Source: an uncultured Actinomycetes bacterium
Lineage (GTDB): Bacteria; Actinomycetota; Actinomycetes; Mycobacteriales; Nakamurellaceae
Direction of reading: 5' to 3'
NCBI GenBank assembly: GCA_937926105.1
Contig: CALANS010000066.1
Location: 62,001-126,000 of the forward strand
Length of the DNA: 64,000 nucleotides
This document shows, piece after piece, positions 35,501 to 44,382 of the stretch. The translations under genes were made by a program, and so were the position numbers. The stretch's first letter is position 1. The number at the start of each line of letters is the position of its first letter. The notes under the pieces were generated by a model that did not search any database, had not been told where the DNA came from, and saw only the letters and a program-made list of their open reading frames with translations.

Positions 35501-38500
35501 GGATTACGTGGGCCTAGCCAGCGACGCGACGTTCGTCCGGCAGGGCGACACCCTGACCGTGCAGACCATCACCACCGACATTGCAGGCACCGCGACCGCC
35601 GGGCGTCCGGTCACGGTGACCGCGGCCAGGGTGGCCGGCGGCTGGTCCGCGGGGCAGGACGCGGACACCCTGGTCGATCCGCAAACCTGCACCGTCACCT
35701 CGAAGACCACGCCCGTCGACTGCAGTTTCACCCCGACCCTCGGCGGGCAGTACCGGATCACCGCCACCGTCACCGACGCCGCCGGGCGCACCAGCCGCAG
35801 CCAGCTCACCCGCTGGGTGGCGGGTCCGGACGGGACCGTGGCGACCACCGTGCAGGAGCAGTCCCTGACCCTGGTGCCGAACGCGAAGGAGTACCGGCCC
35901 GGCGAGTCGGCGACGCTGCTGGTGGCCTCGCCGATCAACTCCGGTACCGGGCTGATCACCCTGAGCCACAACGGCATCGTGTCCAGCACGACGTTCGCGG
36001 TGTCGAAGGGATCGGCGGTGGTGACGATCCCGATCGATGAGCGGCTGATCCCCGGGGTGACGGCCACCGTGGAGGTGGTAGGCACCGCGCCCCGCTCGGG
36101 CGACCCTGCCGGCGGCAGCGGCACTCGGCCCGCGTACGCCACCGGCCAGATCGAGCTCGCGGTATCAAGGATGAGCCGATCGCTGACCGTCTCCGCCACG
36201 CCTCGGGACCAGGCCGTGCAGCCCGGTGGGCACACCACCATCGACGTCACCGTCACCGACCAGGCGGGAAAGCCGGTGTCGGGCAGCCAGTTCGAGGTGA
36301 TAGTGGTCGACGATGCGGTGCTGGCACTCAGCGGCTACCAGCTCCCCGACCCGCTACAGGCGTTCTACCCCGATGATCAGGGGGGCTGGGTGGCAACCGC
36401 CTACGGGCGCTCCACCGTGATGCTGGGCCCGCCCCTGGCAGCAGGGTCAGCCGGCCCGCGCGGAGCCATGGCGGCCGCCGGCACCACGGCAGCCGCGCCC
36501 GGCGCCGCGGAATCGGCCGGCGGCGTGGCGTCCGACTCCGCCGCCAATGCGCCGGCCCGCGCCATGGGACCGGCCGCGGCGACGGGAGCGATGGGCGCCA
36601 CCACGATCACCCAGCGCTCGGTGTTCGAGTCGCTCGCGCTGTTCCGGCCCACCGTCACCACCGGTGCAGACGGCACCGCCGAGGTGCCCGTCACCCTGCC
36701 GGACAACCTGACCCGGTACCGCGTCATGGTGGTCGCGGTGGCCGGCAACGACCGGTTCGGCACCGGGGAGTCCACCATCACCGCTGGGCTCCCGCTGACG
36801 GTCCGGCCGACCCCGCCCCGCTTCCTGAACTTCGGCGACAAGGCGCAGTTGCCGGTGCTGGTGCAGAATCTCACGGGCTCGGCGCTGACCACCGATGTCG
36901 TGCTGCAGGCCTCGAACCTGACCGTCGCCCACCCCGGCGGCACCGCCGGATCCGGCGCGACGGAGAACGCCACCGGCAGGCGGGTGGTGGTGCCGGCGCA
37001 CGGCCGGGTCGAGGTGCGCTTCGACGTGGCGGCCGACCGGGCCGGCACCGCGAAGTTCCGGGTGGCCGCCGTCAGCGGCGAAAACTCCGACGCGGCGGCG
37101 GAGGAGTTTCCGGTGTACACCCCGTCGACTTCGGAGACCTTCGCTACCTACGGCACTCTCGATGCCGAAGGCGGCACCGGCGTGATCCGGCAGCGGATCG
37201 ACAAACCGGCGGGCATCATTCCCGCCTTCGGCGGACTGCAGATCACCACCTCCTCGACCGCGCTGGCCCAGCTGACCGACGCCGTCGGCTACCTGGCCGA
37301 CTACGATTATGCCGATTCGGATGCGCTGGCCACCCAGGCAATGGCCATCTCCTCGCTGGGCGATGTGCTGCAGGCATTCTCGGTGCCCGACGGGCCGACC
37401 CCCGCCAGGATGAGGGCGCTGGTGACCGCGGACGTCACCAGGCTGATCGCGCGGCAGAACCAGGACGGCGGGTTCGGGTACTGGCGACGAGGTGATCGCT
37501 CCGACCCGTTCACCACGGTGCAGGTCGTCCAGGCCCTGGTGATCGCGGACCGGTCCGGGTACGCCGGCGGCACCCGCGCCGCGGTGACGAGGGCGGTCAG
37601 CACCGCGCTGCCCTACCTGCGGGACATCGACGGGCACCTGCCGGAGTACACCAGCCAGCAGACCCGGGACACCATGAACGCCTATGCGATCGCGGTGCGC
37701 GACCTGGCCGGCGACGATGCGACGGCCGACGCCGACCGGATGGTCTCCGACCGGGGCGGGGCACTGCCGATGGACGCCGTCGGATGGCTGCTGCCGGCGG
37801 TGTCGACGGTGTCGCGGCAGGCGCTGCTGACCCGGGTGACGAACGCCGCGGTCGACAACGCCGGATCGGTGACCTTCACCGAGTCCGTCACGGACGACGC
37901 GTGGACGGTGCTGCACTCCGACACTCGCACCGACGCGGTGATCCTGGACGCGCTGCTGACCGTCGACCCCGGCTCCGACCTGGTCGGCAAGGTCGTGAAC
38001 GGACTGATGTCCCGGCAGCAGGGCGGCCGGTGGAACACCATTCAGGACAACGCCTTCGCCGTGGTGGCGCTGCGTCACTACTACGACGCCTACGAAGCGA
38101 CCACGCCGGACTTCGATGCCTCGGCGTGGCTGGGCGACACCCTGGCCGGCACGCACCACTACAGCGGGCACACCACCGACCAGACCCAGGTGACGATCCC
38201 CACCAGCGAAGTGCTCAAGGCCGGCAGCACCTCGATCACCCTGGCCGACCAGGGCTCCGGCCGGATGTACTACCGGATCGGATTGACCACCGCCCCCGCC
38301 AGCCTGTCGGTGGGGCCGCTGGACCGAGGATTCGTCGTGACCCGCAGCTACGCCGGAGCGGACAAGGCCTCGGACGTCACCCAGGACACGAAGGGAGTCT
38401 GGCACGTCCGGCCGGGGGCCCGGGTGCGCGTCACCGTCACCTTCGTGTCGCGCAGCGCGCAAAGCCATGTCGCGCTCACCGACCCGCTGCCCGCGGGCCT

Positions 38501-38798
38501 GGAGCCGCTCAACCCCGCCCTCGCCACCACACCGAAGGACCTGGCCGGACAGGACGGGGCAGGCGACGGCGGCGCGATTCCGCTGGCCTGGACCCCCACC
38601 TGGTACGACCATCAGGACCTGCGCGACGACCGGGCGGAAGCGTTCAGCAGCTATCTGCCGGGCGGCGTGTACACCTACAGCTACCTGGCGCTGGCCAGCA
38701 CGCCGGGAACGTTCGTGGTTCCCCCCGCGACGGCACAGCAGATCTACGCGCCCGAGACGTTCGGCCGCACCGGAACCGGTCGCCTGGTGGTCGGCTAG
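32535..38798 (+). CDS. Alpha-2-macroglobulin-like surface protein without thioester motif
   Basis: 2,087 residues. Residues 13-31 are a hydrophobic signal anchor after a basic start; there is no lipobox. Three to four Ig-like repeats (VRIQPQGDVTIAPFISITFNQPM, VQTFTPDPQTPTELQPVMVAVFNQ) precede macroglobulin domains, then an Ala/Gly-rich stretch at about 1299-1362 in the bait-region position, then the A2M core (FRPTVTTGADGTAEVPVTLPDN, RPTPPRFLNFGDKAQLPV, about 1368-1450). The helical TED domain follows, but where CxEQ should stand it reads YLADYDYADSDALATQ, so no thioester can form. Bacterial A2Ms trap proteases near the peptidoglycan, usually beside pbpC, which is absent here. GGGAGG before ATG 32535 fixes the start. 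Confidence 0.9.
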   Translation: MAAGPTARARRRWLAAGALAVALVTTLALIGGRAPQDAQPQPTGPGGPSDGTPGPTTVRPGPGGYAVLPAGFSVRAGTPAPADNPNPTVLDGTPLPDGILAHILGRLPAWHGESGTDFSWPAQSLTKPTAGSTITQTFPAPADSQNPPSAPKPPPAGPLQVVRIQPQGDVTIAPFISITFNQPMVPVATVGTVGKLPESTVPARISPAVPGHWDWIGTSTLRFSADSDTVDRLPMATTFTVTVPAGTISVTKGALAKDVSATFSTPAPEVQTFTPDPQTPTELQPVMVAVFNQRVDPATVLKTVTVTANGTSQPIRIATAAEIAADSSASATMSAAPDGRAVAFVPQHDLPADTTAMVTVAAGTRGAEGPLTSRKDAAFTVHTRAALTLKSVDCPGSPCQPGSQILLNFTNPLNTDAFDPGSVTVDPAIPGGASISASGPMIVISGATQANTRYRVTVRAGLKDTFGQRLAKDAGGTVQIGHASTQIYPFPTPVTTLDPATQASTVTVTVTTVNITRFRERVFAVGLSDWGTYREWYRRVMELQNYHPGGDLQLPAWTVLADRTVAVSGGADRTVSTALDLGAALKGDRTQAVVLIEPIDPVSPQDQWQIRPTVTWAQATTMAVDAISDTSSMRVWVTDLTTGDPVAGASVVRLDGSGQRLGDTVTTDAHGLASPELGTAGASALLATRGNQTALLPGEMWGGSWQSSPQTDRLLWYVTDDRQTYRPGETVSVKGWVRRQAGGTDTTLSTPAAGTVSWTATDGYGTKIGDGSAPVDRLGGFDLTLTIPAGAHLGSGDLSLSLAGAGTDNQFGNDHPFAIADYRTPAFEVETHSGTGDPAVRGADLPVQTDADYYAGGPVADAPVDWQVSTARASYSPPGWNEFTFGIWTPWWYGGPYGAYDTAPTGDVAGPTRPGMVAPCCQYGGDDTTVQTFHGTTDGSGSDYLAVTVGNLGKDTDGLPVTVQAQATVTDLNRQQIAGTAMILVHPAEDYVGLASDATFVRQGDTLTVQTITTDIAGTATAGRPVTVTAARVAGGWSAGQDADTLVDPQTCTVTSKTTPVDCSFTPTLGGQYRITATVTDAAGRTSRSQLTRWVAGPDGTVATTVQEQSLTLVPNAKEYRPGESATLLVASPINSGTGLITLSHNGIVSSTTFAVSKGSAVVTIPIDERLIPGVTATVEVVGTAPRSGDPAGGSGTRPAYATGQIELAVSRMSRSLTVSATPRDQAVQPGGHTTIDVTVTDQAGKPVSGSQFEVIVVDDAVLALSGYQLPDPLQAFYPDDQGGWVATAYGRSTVMLGPPLAAGSAGPRGAMAAAGTTAAAPGAAESAGGVASDSAANAPARAMGPAAATGAMGATTITQRSVFESLALFRPTVTTGADGTAEVPVTLPDNLTRYRVMVVAVAGNDRFGTGESTITAGLPLTVRPTPPRFLNFGDKAQLPVLVQNLTGSALTTDVVLQASNLTVAHPGGTAGSGATENATGRRVVVPAHGRVEVRFDVAADRAGTAKFRVAAVSGENSDAAAEEFPVYTPSTSETFATYGTLDAEGGTGVIRQRIDKPAGIIPAFGGLQITTSSTALAQLTDAVGYLADYDYADSDALATQAMAISSLGDVLQAFSVPDGPTPARMRALVTADVTRLIARQNQDGGFGYWRRGDRSDPFTTVQVVQALVIADRSGYAGGTRAAVTRAVSTALPYLRDIDGHLPEYTSQQTRDTMNAYAIAVRDLAGDDATADADRMVSDRGGALPMDAVGWLLPAVSTVSRQALLTRVTNAAVDNAGSVTFTESVTDDAWTVLHSDTRTDAVILDALLTVDPGSDLVGKVVNGLMSRQQGGRWNTIQDNAFAVVALRHYYDAYEATTPDFDASAWLGDTLAGTHHYSGHTTDQTQVTIPTSEVLKAGSTSITLADQGSGRMYYRIGLTTAPASLSVGPLDRGFVVTRSYAGADKASDVTQDTKGVWHVRPGARVRVTVTFVSRSAQSHVALTDPLPAGLEPLNPALATTPKDLAGQDGAGDGGAIPLAWTPTWYDHQDLRDDRAEAFSSYLPGGVYTYSYLALASTPGTFVVPPATAQQIYAPETFGRTGTGRLVVG

Positions 38799-39009
38799 GG
38801 CAGCGGCTCCCCCCGTCGGTGCCAACCACGGACGGCGACCCAGCAAACCTCTCTCAGACAATTCCGAGACTTCGCGCATCCTGCCGACACTCAGCTGCGT
38901 CATAGTTTCCAGCGGCCCCCGTGCGCGGGACCGCCGAACGGAGGCGACATGGCTGGCTTCGCGGGCGCCGCAGCGGCGCCCCTGCACTCTCGCTGACCGG
39001 ACATCGGCC

Positions 39010-40662
39010 ATGCCCACCCAGGCTCCCTGGGCCCCCGATCCCGCGGTGCCGGACGATGTCCCGTCGCCGACGGACCCCGTCACCGCCCCCATGGCAGCGC
39101 CGGTCACAGCGCCGGTCACCTCAGCGACGGGCGCCGAGCCGCTCGCGCCGGCCCGGTGGCGGCTTCCGCTGGCCTGCGTGGTGGTGTTCGCGATCGCCTT
39201 TGCTGCCCGCCTGACGGCGGTGCTGGGCAGCAAGGGTGGGCTCACCGGCCGATTCATCTCGTACGACACGGGGGTCTACTACGCCGCCGGCGACGCGCTG
39301 AGCTTCGGCCGGCTGCCCTACCGAGATTTCACGCTGCTGCACCCGCCGGGGCTGCCGATGTTCCTAGTGCCGTTCGCGTGGCTGGGCCGGCTGACCACCG
39401 ACCACGTCGGGTTCGTGACCGCGGTGGTAGCGTTCATGGTGCTCGGCGCCGTCAACGCGGTGCTGGTGACCCTGGTCGCGCACCGGATGGGTGCGGGGCC
39501 GATCGTCGCCGCGCTGGGTGGCGGGTTCTACGCGGTGTGGATCGGTGCGGTGCACGCCGAATATCTGGTCCGCCTGGAGCCGCTGGGAAACCTTCTGGTG
39601 CTGCTCGGTCTGCTGAGCTACCTGACGGCGCAGCGATCGGGCCGGCGGTTCGGGCTGGTGCTGGCGGGCGCTGCCTTCGGAGCGGCCGCAAGCGTGAAGA
39701 TCTGGTGGGCGGTACCGCTTCTCGTGCTGATCGCGTGGCAGCTGGCGCGCAGCCGGCGACACCAGCTGGTCCCCGTCACCGCCGGCGCGGCCGGCGCACT
39801 GGTCGTCATCAACGGGCCGTTCCTGCTGGCGGCGCCGTCCGCGATGTGGCACATGGTCGTGGCCGACCAGCTCGGCAGGGTGCGCTCGTCCGCCACCCTG
39901 GGGCGCAAGCTGAGTTACCTGGTCGGCACGCGCTACCTCAACCCCACGACGTCGCACGGACTGACCGTCGGGATCATCCTGATCGCGGCGGTGGCGGTGT
40001 GCGTGATAGTGGTGGCCGCGTGGCGCAGGCAGGCCGCGCGCCTGGTGGTCACTCTGCTGCTCGCGCAGCTTGCTGTGCTCGCGGTCGCGCCGTCCTGGTT
40101 CGGGTTCTATGCGGACTATCTGACGCCCGCCGCAGCGGTGACGGTGGCGGCGAGCATCGCCCCGCTGCGAGCGCGACGGACCGCCGGACCGCCGGGGCGT
40201 ATCCGTCCCGCGTCCGTGGCCGCCGTTGGCACCGTCGTGATCGCCGCGGCTGCCACCCTCCGATTGCTGACGGCCGGCAACACCTTCGTCGTCCCGTTCC
40301 CGAGCGCGCAACTCACGGCCGCGGCCAGCGACGTCCGTTGTCTGATCACGGATGAGCCCACCGGGCAGATCATGACGAATACCCTCAGCCGTGGCCTGCG
40401 CGACGGATGCCCGAACTGGGTCGACATCACCGGTCGAACCTACGGTCCGGACAAGCTCGTCGCCTCGGACGGCAAGTTCGTGCCGAGGGCCGAGAACCCG
40501 CGCTGGCAGCGAGACCTGGTGAAGTATTTGACGTCCGGTAATGCCGTGATGCTGACCCGAGGCTGGGGCGTCGGGGCAAGCAAGCAGACGTTGCGGATAG
40601 TCCGCAGCGGCGAGGTGCTGGCAGACGTCGATCACTACGTCATCTATCACACCCGGCGCTGA
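39010..40662 (+). CDS. Membrane glycosyltransferase of the GT-C / ArnT-PMT type
   Basis: 550 residues with about ten membrane spans. The first outer loop carries YDTGVYYAAGDALSFGRLPYRDFTLLHPPG (about 77-106), which has the acidic catalytic residue, the PYRDF segment and the HPPG motif of polyprenyl-phosphate-dependent GT-C enzymes. The C-terminal about 130 residues (from LRLLTAGNTFV) form a soluble outer domain with a Cys pair. Such enzymes transfer a sugar from a lipid carrier to proteins or cell-wall glycans. ATG 39010 has no strong ribosome site, and a Pro/Ala-rich tail of 45 residues precedes the first span. A GGGCGCCG-cag-CGGCGCCC hairpin lies 29 bp upstream. Confidence 0.82.
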   Translation: MPTQAPWAPDPAVPDDVPSPTDPVTAPMAAPVTAPVTSATGAEPLAPARWRLPLACVVVFAIAFAARLTAVLGSKGGLTGRFISYDTGVYYAAGDALSFGRLPYRDFTLLHPPGLPMFLVPFAWLGRLTTDHVGFVTAVVAFMVLGAVNAVLVTLVAHRMGAGPIVAALGGGFYAVWIGAVHAEYLVRLEPLGNLLVLLGLLSYLTAQRSGRRFGLVLAGAAFGAAASVKIWWAVPLLVLIAWQLARSRRHQLVPVTAGAAGALVVINGPFLLAAPSAMWHMVVADQLGRVRSSATLGRKLSYLVGTRYLNPTTSHGLTVGIILIAAVAVCVIVVAAWRRQAARLVVTLLLAQLAVLAVAPSWFGFYADYLTPAAAVTVAASIAPLRARRTAGPPGRIRPASVAAVGTVVIAAAATLRLLTAGNTFVVPFPSAQLTAAASDVRCLITDEPTGQIMTNTLSRGLRDGCPNWVDITGRTYGPDKLVASDGKFVPRAENPRWQRDLVKYLTSGNAVMLTRGWGVGASKQTLRIVRSGEVLADVDHYVIYHTRR

Positions 40663-40728
40663 GCGTTATTCCTGCCGGGATCGTCCGGCCAGGTGGACCT
40701 CGAGCGGGTGACGTTGGACACTGGGCGC

Positions 40729-41439
40729 ATGGACGAGGACCGGTTGCACACCCTCCGGCGCGCCCTGCACAGCGGGGACCCGGCAACGATGGTGGCCGCG
40801 GTCGCCGACCACGGCTTCACCCCGAGCGTGCAACTGGTGGGTGATCTGCTGTTACTGGCGCTGCGTTCCGACGCCGCAGGCGCCCGCGATCTCGCCGCGC
40901 AGTGCGTCGCGGCGCTGGAGGCGCGCCGCTGGGACGGGGACCTGGAACTCGCCGACGCCCTGCGCGGCGACACCTCTCCGGGCGCGGACGGCGCCACGTT
41001 GATCGATCTGCCGATCGACCTGGACGAGCTGTCCGGCATCCTGGAGGGCGATCCCATGCACGGCGGCGGGCGGGTCGACCTGCGTACCGGGGAGGTCTGG
41101 CCCCAATCCACCTTCGACGACGGGGTGCTCGAGGAGGACGAGGCATCCGATCTGGAGGATCCCGAGCGGTGGCTGACGGTGTGGTCGCACGGATCCCGGG
41201 ACGGCTACCGGGACATGGTGAGCTTCGCGGACTCCCGCACCGATCCGCGACTGGTCGACCTGCTGGACGCGGCACTGGCCGGCCGCGGTGCCTTCCGACG
41301 TTTCAGGGACGTGTTGCTCGACTTCCCCCACGAGCGAGCCGAATGGCTCGCCGTCAGCGACGACCGGCAACGGGGCCGGGCACGCGCGTGGTTGGCCGAC
41401 GCCGGATTCCGCGCCATCTTTCGGCGACTGGGCGGGTGA
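40729..41439 (+). CDS. UPF0158 family protein
   Basis: About 236 residues. The C-terminal part carries the UPF0158 signatures RVDLRTGEVWPQ (about 117-128), DPERWLTVWSHGSRDGYRDMVSFAD (about 145-169) and GRGAFRRFRDVLLDFPHERAEWLAVSDDRQRGRARAWLADAG (about 188 on). Function of the family is unknown. The N-terminal 100 residues look like a helical repeat (LRRALHSGDPATMVAAVADHG). The start is uncertain: ATG 40729 is used, GTG 40693 or 40708 would add 7-12 residues. Genes on both sides are unrelated. Confidence 0.82.
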   Translation: MDEDRLHTLRRALHSGDPATMVAAVADHGFTPSVQLVGDLLLLALRSDAAGARDLAAQCVAALEARRWDGDLELADALRGDTSPGADGATLIDLPIDLDELSGILEGDPMHGGGRVDLRTGEVWPQSTFDDGVLEEDEASDLEDPERWLTVWSHGSRDGYRDMVSFADSRTDPRLVDLLDAALAGRGAFRRFRDVLLDFPHERAEWLAVSDDRQRGRARAWLADAGFRAIFRRLGG

Positions 41440-41468
41440 CCCGGCACTCCCAGACGTGGCCCGCGGGC

Positions 41469-41936
41469 CTAGGGCGTGAGCCGGAACGCTCGCGCGCCGG
41501 CCGCCCAGGCCAGGTGCAGATCCTCCGAACTCGGTTCCCCCGTCTCGTCCAGCCGGATGCCGTTCAGCTTCGCGAACTGGTGGTTGTCCTTGGCCATCAC
41601 GGCGAAGTCCGCGACCACCCCGGGTTCGTCGGTGATGGCCTCGACGCTCACCCGCCGCAGGGCACCCTTCAGGCGAATCGTCACCTCCTGACCCGTGCGC
41701 AGGTTGCGCGCCCACCCGAACTGAGTGCCGACCAGCAGCACGGTGCCGTGCCGGGTGTACGCGACCGGAATGGCATAGCGCCGGCCGGTTTTGCGCCCGA
41801 TCGGGTAAATGGTGATCAACTTCGCTCCCGCGACGCGGCACAGTAGCGGAACGCGCAGCACCCCCCGCATCACCCGGTTGGCCAGACCTTGCAGCGGTAT
41901 GGTGCGCGCCCGCGGCGCCGTCATCGGCTGGTTCAT
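41469..41936 (-). CDS. Nitroreductase/deazaflavin-dependent oxidoreductase family protein (Ddn-like)
   Basis: 155 residues of the split-barrel F420H2-dependent family typical of actinobacteria (Ddn and relatives): LITIYPIGRKTGRRYAIPVAYTRHGTVLLVGTQFGWARNLRTGQEVTIRLKG (about 39-90) is the F420/FMN-binding core. Such proteins reduce quinones or hydrophobic substrates at the membrane. GAGAGGAAG before ATG 41936 supports the start. It converges on the UPF0158 gene with a 29-bp gap. Confidence 0.87.
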   Translation of the reverse strand: MNQPMTAPRARTIPLQGLANRVMRGVLRVPLLCRVAGAKLITIYPIGRKTGRRYAIPVAYTRHGTVLLVGTQFGWARNLRTGQEVTIRLKGALRRVSVEAITDEPGVVADFAVMAKDNHQFAKLNGIRLDETGEPSSEDLHLAWAAGARAFRLTP

Positions 41937-42120
41937 CGTGACGCTTCCTCTCGTATCGGCGACCCCGGCTCCGTGAAGCACGCCGGTTCACTGCTATGAC
42001 GGTCCGGGGTGCCCGGGTGTGACCGGTGCTCCTTCCGTAACCCTGAACCGGGGCCCCAGCCTGCTCCGGTCACATTTTCCCGGCCGATTCCGTCACACTG
42101 GCAAGGGAACGGGGGCGAGC

Positions 42121-43062
42121 ATGACGGTGCACGACGAGCAGCTGACCGCGCAGTTCGAGCACCACCGGCTCCGGCTGCGGTCGATCGCCTACCGCATGCT
42201 GGGGTCGCTGGCCGACGCCGACGACGCAGTTCAGGAGACCTGGTTGCGCCTGGCGCGAACGGGCGCGGGCGAGATCGGCAACCTGGGCGGATGGCTGACC
42301 ACCACGGTGTCGCGGATCTGCCTGGACATGCTGCGCACCCGGGCCACTCGCCGAGAGGACCCGCTGGATACGTACGTCCCGGACCCGATCGTCACCGTCG
42401 ACGATGCCGATCCGGAACAGGAGTCGATGCTGGCCGATTCGATCGGTCTGGCGCTGCTGATGGTGCTCGACACGCTGGAACCCGCCGAGCGGCTGGCGTT
42501 CGTCCTGCACGACGTCTTCGCGGTTCCCTTCGACAGGATCGGCGCGACCCTGGACCGGTCCCCGGCGGCGGCCCGCCAATTGGCCAGCCGGGCACGCCGG
42601 CGGCTGCGCGAGGCGCCCACTCCCCCGACGGACCTGCGCCGGCAACGGCACCTGGTGGACAGCTTCCTCGCCGCCGCGCGCGACGGAAACCTCGACGCGC
42701 TCTACGACGTGCTCGACCCCGACGTCGTGCTGCGCGCCGACGCCGGCGACGGGCCACTGGGGCCATCGCGGGTCGTTCGAAGCGCCGCCGGGGTGATCGC
42801 CGAGGCACGGCACTACGCCGCGCTGGCTCGGTCCGGCCGGCGCGCGTTGGTCAACGACGCGCCCGGTCTGATCGTCATGCCGCACGACCGGGTGGTGGCG
42901 ATCATGGCGCTGTCGTTCGGCGGCGGGCGCATTACGCGGATCGACATCCTGGCCGATCCGAAGCGGTTGGAGCGACTGGCCGACGCGTGGCGGGTGGACG
43001 GGCAACGCCCACTCGAGGGAGATGAACCAGGAGATGATCATGGACACAGCATCCATGCGTGA
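42121..43062 (+). CDS. ECF RNA polymerase sigma factor, SigJ/ECF41 type
   Basis: 313 residues. Region 2 (about 8-75: FEHHRLRLRSIAYRMLGSLADADDAVQETWLRL) and region 4 (about 105-160: ERLAFVLHDVFAVPFDRIGATLDRSPAAARQLASRARRRL) are clear. A C-terminal SnoaL-like domain (about 175-290, HLVDSFLAAARDGNLDALYDVLDPDVVLRADAG) defines ECF41/SigJ sigmas, where it acts as a built-in regulator in place of an anti-sigma. ATG 42121 begins the conserved N terminus. The stop lies 23 bp inside the next SnoaL-like gene. Confidence 0.93.
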   Translation: MTVHDEQLTAQFEHHRLRLRSIAYRMLGSLADADDAVQETWLRLARTGAGEIGNLGGWLTTTVSRICLDMLRTRATRREDPLDTYVPDPIVTVDDADPEQESMLADSIGLALLMVLDTLEPAERLAFVLHDVFAVPFDRIGATLDRSPAAARQLASRARRRLREAPTPPTDLRRQRHLVDSFLAAARDGNLDALYDVLDPDVVLRADAGDGPLGPSRVVRSAAGVIAEARHYAALARSGRRALVNDAPGLIVMPHDRVVAIMALSFGGGRITRIDILADPKRLERLADAWRVDGQRPLEGDEPGDDHGHSIHA

Positions 43063-43513
43063 CGGCAACGCCATCGCCGACCGCGTCGAGATCGAGGCGC
43101 TGCGCGGCGAATTCACCGACGCGGTGATGATGCACGATTACGACCGGCTCGCGTCGCTGTTCACCGAGGACGGCGCGGTGCGGATTCCGGACGTGGGCGC
43201 GGCGGCCGTCGGCCGGGCCGCGGTGCGCGCGGGTGTCGAACGGATGCAGGGGATGTGGGAGCTGTTCGTGCAGGCCGCACATCCGGGGACGATCCGGCTG
43301 GAGGGCGATGTGGCATCCGGTCGCGCCTACCTGTGGGAGTTCGGCCGCACCCGCGACGGCGCCTCGCACCGGAACTACGGCGTGTATCACGACCGCTACC
43401 GGCGGACCCGCGACGGCTGGCGATTCACCGAGCGCACCTACGAGATCCGGTATGTCGACGCCGAGGCGGTGACGGGAGCAGCGTCCACCGTGCCAGATCA
43501 CGCGGCGGGCTAA
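43040..43513 (+). CDS. SnoaL-like nuclear-transport-factor-2 fold protein
   Basis: About 157 residues of the NTF2/SnoaL fold: EIEALRGEFTDAVMMHDYDRLASLFTEDGAVRIPDVG (about 15-52) and GRAYLWEFGRTRDGASHRNYGVYHDRYRRTRDGWRFTERTYEIRYV. AGGAG with 6-nt spacing points to ATG 43040; two upstream in-frame ATGs (43022, 43034) would deepen the overlap with the sigma gene. ECF41 operons normally carry an adjacent enzyme-like partner; here the partner has the same fold as the sigma factor's own C-terminal domain. Confidence 0.85.
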   Translation: MDTASMRDGNAIADRVEIEALRGEFTDAVMMHDYDRLASLFTEDGAVRIPDVGAAAVGRAAVRAGVERMQGMWELFVQAAHPGTIRLEGDVASGRAYLWEFGRTRDGASHRNYGVYHDRYRRTRDGWRFTERTYEIRYVDAEAVTGAASTVPDHAAG

Positions 43514-43594
43514 CCGGGACCGGCGAGCAGCAGCCGGCCCGGTTTCTCGACGCGGGCCGGAATGCCTGACCGAGCGGCCTGTTACGGTGACGCG

Positions 43595-43672
43595 GTGCCC
43601 GCGCTGACCACCCCGCCGCTGGGATTGCGGCCGGCCGGCCCCGCGTGCCACCGGCTTCGCGGACCGGCGTGA
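43595..43672 (+). CDS. Possible 25-residue leader peptide, coupled to the amidotransferase
   Basis: GTG 43595 follows TACGGT (43583-43588) by 6 nt, the leaderless pattern of this genome. The frame runs 25 codons and its TGA (43670-43672) overlaps the amidotransferase GTG (43669) in a GTGA junction. The peptide is Pro/Leu/Arg-rich (ends ACHRLRGPA). Without it the amidotransferase would have a 70-nt leader and no ribosome site. It could be a translational coupling or attenuation leader. The evidence is positional only. Confidence 0.4.
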   Translation: MPALTTPPLGLRPAGPACHRLRGPA

Positions 43673-44382
43673 GCGCTCCCCGCGTGCTCGTCGTCGAGAA
43701 CAGCGCCACCTCCGGGCTGCGCCGGTTCGAGACATGGTGGCGCGACGAGGGGCTCGAGCCCAGGATCATCCGCGCGCACCGCGAGGCGCTACCCGACCGG
43801 CTGGACGGGTACCACGGACTGGTGCTGCTCGGCGGCGGCCTGATGCCCACCGACGACGACGCGGCACCGTGGTTGCCAGCAGAGCGCGACCTCGCCACGG
43901 CTGCACTGGATCTCGGCACGCCGCTGCTGGGCATCTGCCTCGGCGGGCAGGTGCTGGCCACCGTCGCCGGCGGCGCCGTGCGCGAGTCTCACGGGCTCCC
44001 CGAGGCCGGCAGCACCACGCTCACCCTCGAACCGACCGCCCTCGACGATCCGCTGTTCGGCGGGCTGCCGCGCACCGTCAACGCGATCGAGCACCACAAG
44101 GACGCCATCACGGCTCTGCCACCGGGCGCAGTATGGCTGGCTCGCAGCGAGCGCTGCCCCTACCAGGCATTCCGGGTTGGCCACAGCGCCTGGGGGTTGC
44201 AATTCCACCCCGAGGTACCGGCGGAGCGGGTGGCCCGGTGGGACCGGCAGAGCCTGATCGACGACGGATTCGATCCCGAGGCGCTGATCCGTCGGGCCGA
44301 GCGCGACGAACCCACCTCCGCACCGATCTGGCGACGGTTTGCCGGCCGCTTCGCCGCCGTGGTGGCCGGCGCCGGCGCCTAG
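43669..44382 (+). CDS. Class I glutamine amidotransferase
   Basis: About 237 residues. [10 protein letters not shown] (about 88-97) contains the nucleophilic Cys, and [10 protein letters not shown] (about 173-182) the catalytic His and Glu, completing the triad. [17 protein letters not shown] forms the oxyanion strand. Stand-alone members include GMP-synthase-like and gamma-glutamyl-metabolism enzymes (PuuD, GuaA-like YfeJ); no synthetase partner adjoins, so the acceptor is unknown. The GTG start lacks a Shine-Dalgarno and overlaps the end of a possible leader peptide. Confidence 0.88.
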   Translation: MSAPRVLVVENSATSGLRRFETWWRDEGLEPRIIRAHREALPDRLDGYHGLVLLGGGLMPTDDDAAPWLPAERDLATAALDLGTPLLGICLGGQVLATVAGGAVRESHGLPEAGSTTLTLEPTALDDPLFGGLPRTVNAIEHHKDAITALPPGAVWLARSERCPYQAFRVGHSAWGLQFHPEVPAERVARWDRQSLIDDGFDPEALIRRAERDEPTSAPIWRRFAGRFAAVVAGAGA

